From an uncultured Alkaliphilus sp. (GTDB lineage Bacteria > Bacillota > Clostridia > Peptostreptococcales > Natronincolaceae): 64,000 bases of DNA. The notes below the pieces were generated by a model, which saw only the letters and a program-made list of their open reading frames with translations, searched no databases and was not told the DNA's origin. This document shows positions 63,110-64,000 of the stretch, piece by piece. The position numbers and the translations under genes were made by a program. The DNA lies in contig CALJEQ010000018.1 of the NCBI GenBank assembly GCA_938074565.1, positions 62,001-126,000 on the forward strand, written 5' to 3'. How positions within the stretch are numbered: the first letter of the stretch is position 1; each line of letters starts with the position of its first letter.

Positions 63110-64000
63110 ATGAAGTATATAAAAAAGTATGGCTTATCAATACTTTTAATCATTAGTTTATCTGTAAATTTAATTGGGTTTTTCAGATTGGATGATTCAA
63201 ATCGTAAAATAGAGGAAACAAATAGGTTAGTTTCCTTACACGTAGAACAAAGCATACGCCAAAGTATGGGGTTTGTAGGTGATTTAAAGGTAAGTCAATC
63301 ACAACAATCAATGCAAAGCTTACAACGTACAATGCAGGACTTAGCAGTAACTTTTAAGCACTGGGTTGAGATTAATCAAATGCATAGAAAACCCAATAAA
63401 GTAATGCAACAAGGCTTAAGTGGTATAGAGTCTATGCGTAATTTAATAGTTCATCATTTAAACAATCAATATATCGCCAACAACAATCAATTTAGTGAGT
63501 ATGATTTAGAACTGTTAGATAAATTACAAGAAAATTTAGACCATTTATTAACTGTTTATAATAACATTAAAGATCGTATACCAGAGTTAAGTAGTTTAGG
63601 TAAGTCAGATGGGGGACTCGTGCAAGTGGCAGGAAATATTGAAGACATGACCCGCCTGTATCGTCATAGTATTATTCCTAATAATCATCCAAACTATATC
63701 TCCTTTGAAGAAGCGGTGGCAGAGGCAATTAAGCAAATTCCTTTATTAAAGGAATATAAACTATATGATGAAAACTCTAATAAACCTTTGATTAAAGAAG
63801 GTGTTCATTATTACCAATTAAAATTTTCTAAGAATAAAGACAAAGACAATTTCTATATTGTATCAGTGGATGCAATTAACGCTGGTATACGTAGCTTTGA
63901 AGTTACTAAAGAAAATACATCTAATAAATATATTTCTAAAACACAGGCTATGGAAATTGCTTTAGAATATTTACAGCAATTCTATCAAGGGGAAGTAGTT
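63110..64000 (+). CDS. PepSY-domain membrane-anchored protein (YpeB-like), 3' end outside window
   Basis: The frame stays open to the window edge, giving 297 visible residues. It has a signal anchor (YGLSILLIISLSVNLIGFF), a long helical region of about 170 residues, then a beta-rich segment around FYIVSVDAINAGI and ISKTQAMEIALEYLQQFYQG at the edge, typical of PepSY domains. YpeB proteins, partners of spore cortex hydrolase SleB, have this layout, but this assignment is tentative. GAGGAGGATT precedes the ATG. Confidence 0.6.
   Translation, partial: MKYIKKYGLSILLIISLSVNLIGFFRLDDSNRKIEETNRLVSLHVEQSIRQSMGFVGDLKVSQSQQSMQSLQRTMQDLAVTFKHWVEINQMHRKPNKVMQQGLSGIESMRNLIVHHLNNQYIANNNQFSEYDLELLDKLQENLDHLLTVYNNIKDRIPELSSLGKSDGGLVQVAGNIEDMTRLYRHSIIPNNHPNYISFEEAVAEAIKQIPLLKEYKLYDENSNKPLIKEGVHYYQLKFSKNKDKDNFYIVSVDAINAGIRSFEVTKENTSNKYISKTQAMEIALEYLQQFYQGEVV

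Overview
The window is a low-GC Gram-positive chromosome segment from an anaerobic, flagellated member of the Clostridia; my impression, without any search, is an Alkaliphilus/Natronincola-like organism. Supporting signs are strong AAGGAGG-type ribosome binding sites, a long-form HPF with an upstream raiA RNA, Rex, a 2[4Fe-4S] ferredoxin, an NAD(P)-type glutamate dehydrogenase, and an electron-confurcating EtfAB/lactate dehydrogenase operon. No rRNA or tRNA gene was recognised. 

Layout. 0-2.8 kb: end of a flagellar operon (flaG-fliD-fliS-flgN-like). 2.8-9 kb: raiA RNA, a DnaA-box cluster, hpf, a membrane protein, secA and prfB with its programmed frameshift. 9-19 kb: chemoreceptor with an acidic repeat tail, cold-shock gene, yaaR, a FliK-like/FlhB-C pair, flagellin with a sigma-28 promoter, a second fliS and tex. 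19-22.5 kb: two tandem secreted proteins carrying cohesin and dockerin modules, one with seven RCC1 repeats. 22.8-28.4 kb: MFS transporter, cobalamin riboswitch with cobT, an amidohydrolase, a small membrane protein, FMN riboswitch with ribU. 28.7-36 kb: tsaE-tsaB-rimI, a catalytically dead ABC-ATPase-like gene, an ECF sigma/anti-sigma pair with two bactofilin-like membrane proteins, tsaD, and a second DnaA-box cluster between convergent genes. 36.4-39 kb: bioY with a BirA operator and an ABC-F ATPase. 39.7-47.2 kb: lactate permease, rex, a MarR regulator, ferredoxin, a P-loop/Asp23 fusion, gdhA and a GntR/FadR regulator. 

47.2-55.3 kb is the accessory part: two orphan secreted/hypothetical genes followed by a scarred duplicate of the gntR gene, a 16-repeat CRISPR array with no cas genes in the window, an HTH-TPR regulator immediately followed by a short exported peptide (a candidate RRNPP peptide quorum-sensing pair), remnants of ISL3 and IS1595 elements, and a VOC/GNAT gene pair lying between two near-identical 81-bp repeats. 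55.7-60.5 kb: larA-lctB-lctC-lctD, a lactate racemase and electron-confurcating lactate dehydrogenase operon. 60.7-64 kb: uracil permease, a yqeB-like molybdenum-hydroxylase accessory gene, and the start of a PepSY-domain membrane protein cut by the window edge. 

How it fits together: lactate enters through LctP, is racemised by LarA and oxidised by LctBCD with electrons split between NAD and ferredoxin. The GntR regulator, a TGGT-N3-ACCA operator before larA and cre-like sites before lctP, lctB and gdhA suggest a shared carbon-controlled regulon. The most interesting candidate systems are the RRNPP regulator-peptide pair, the CRISPR array whose spacers are uniformly pyrimidine-rich (antisense to probable mRNA), and the two remote DnaA-box clusters.
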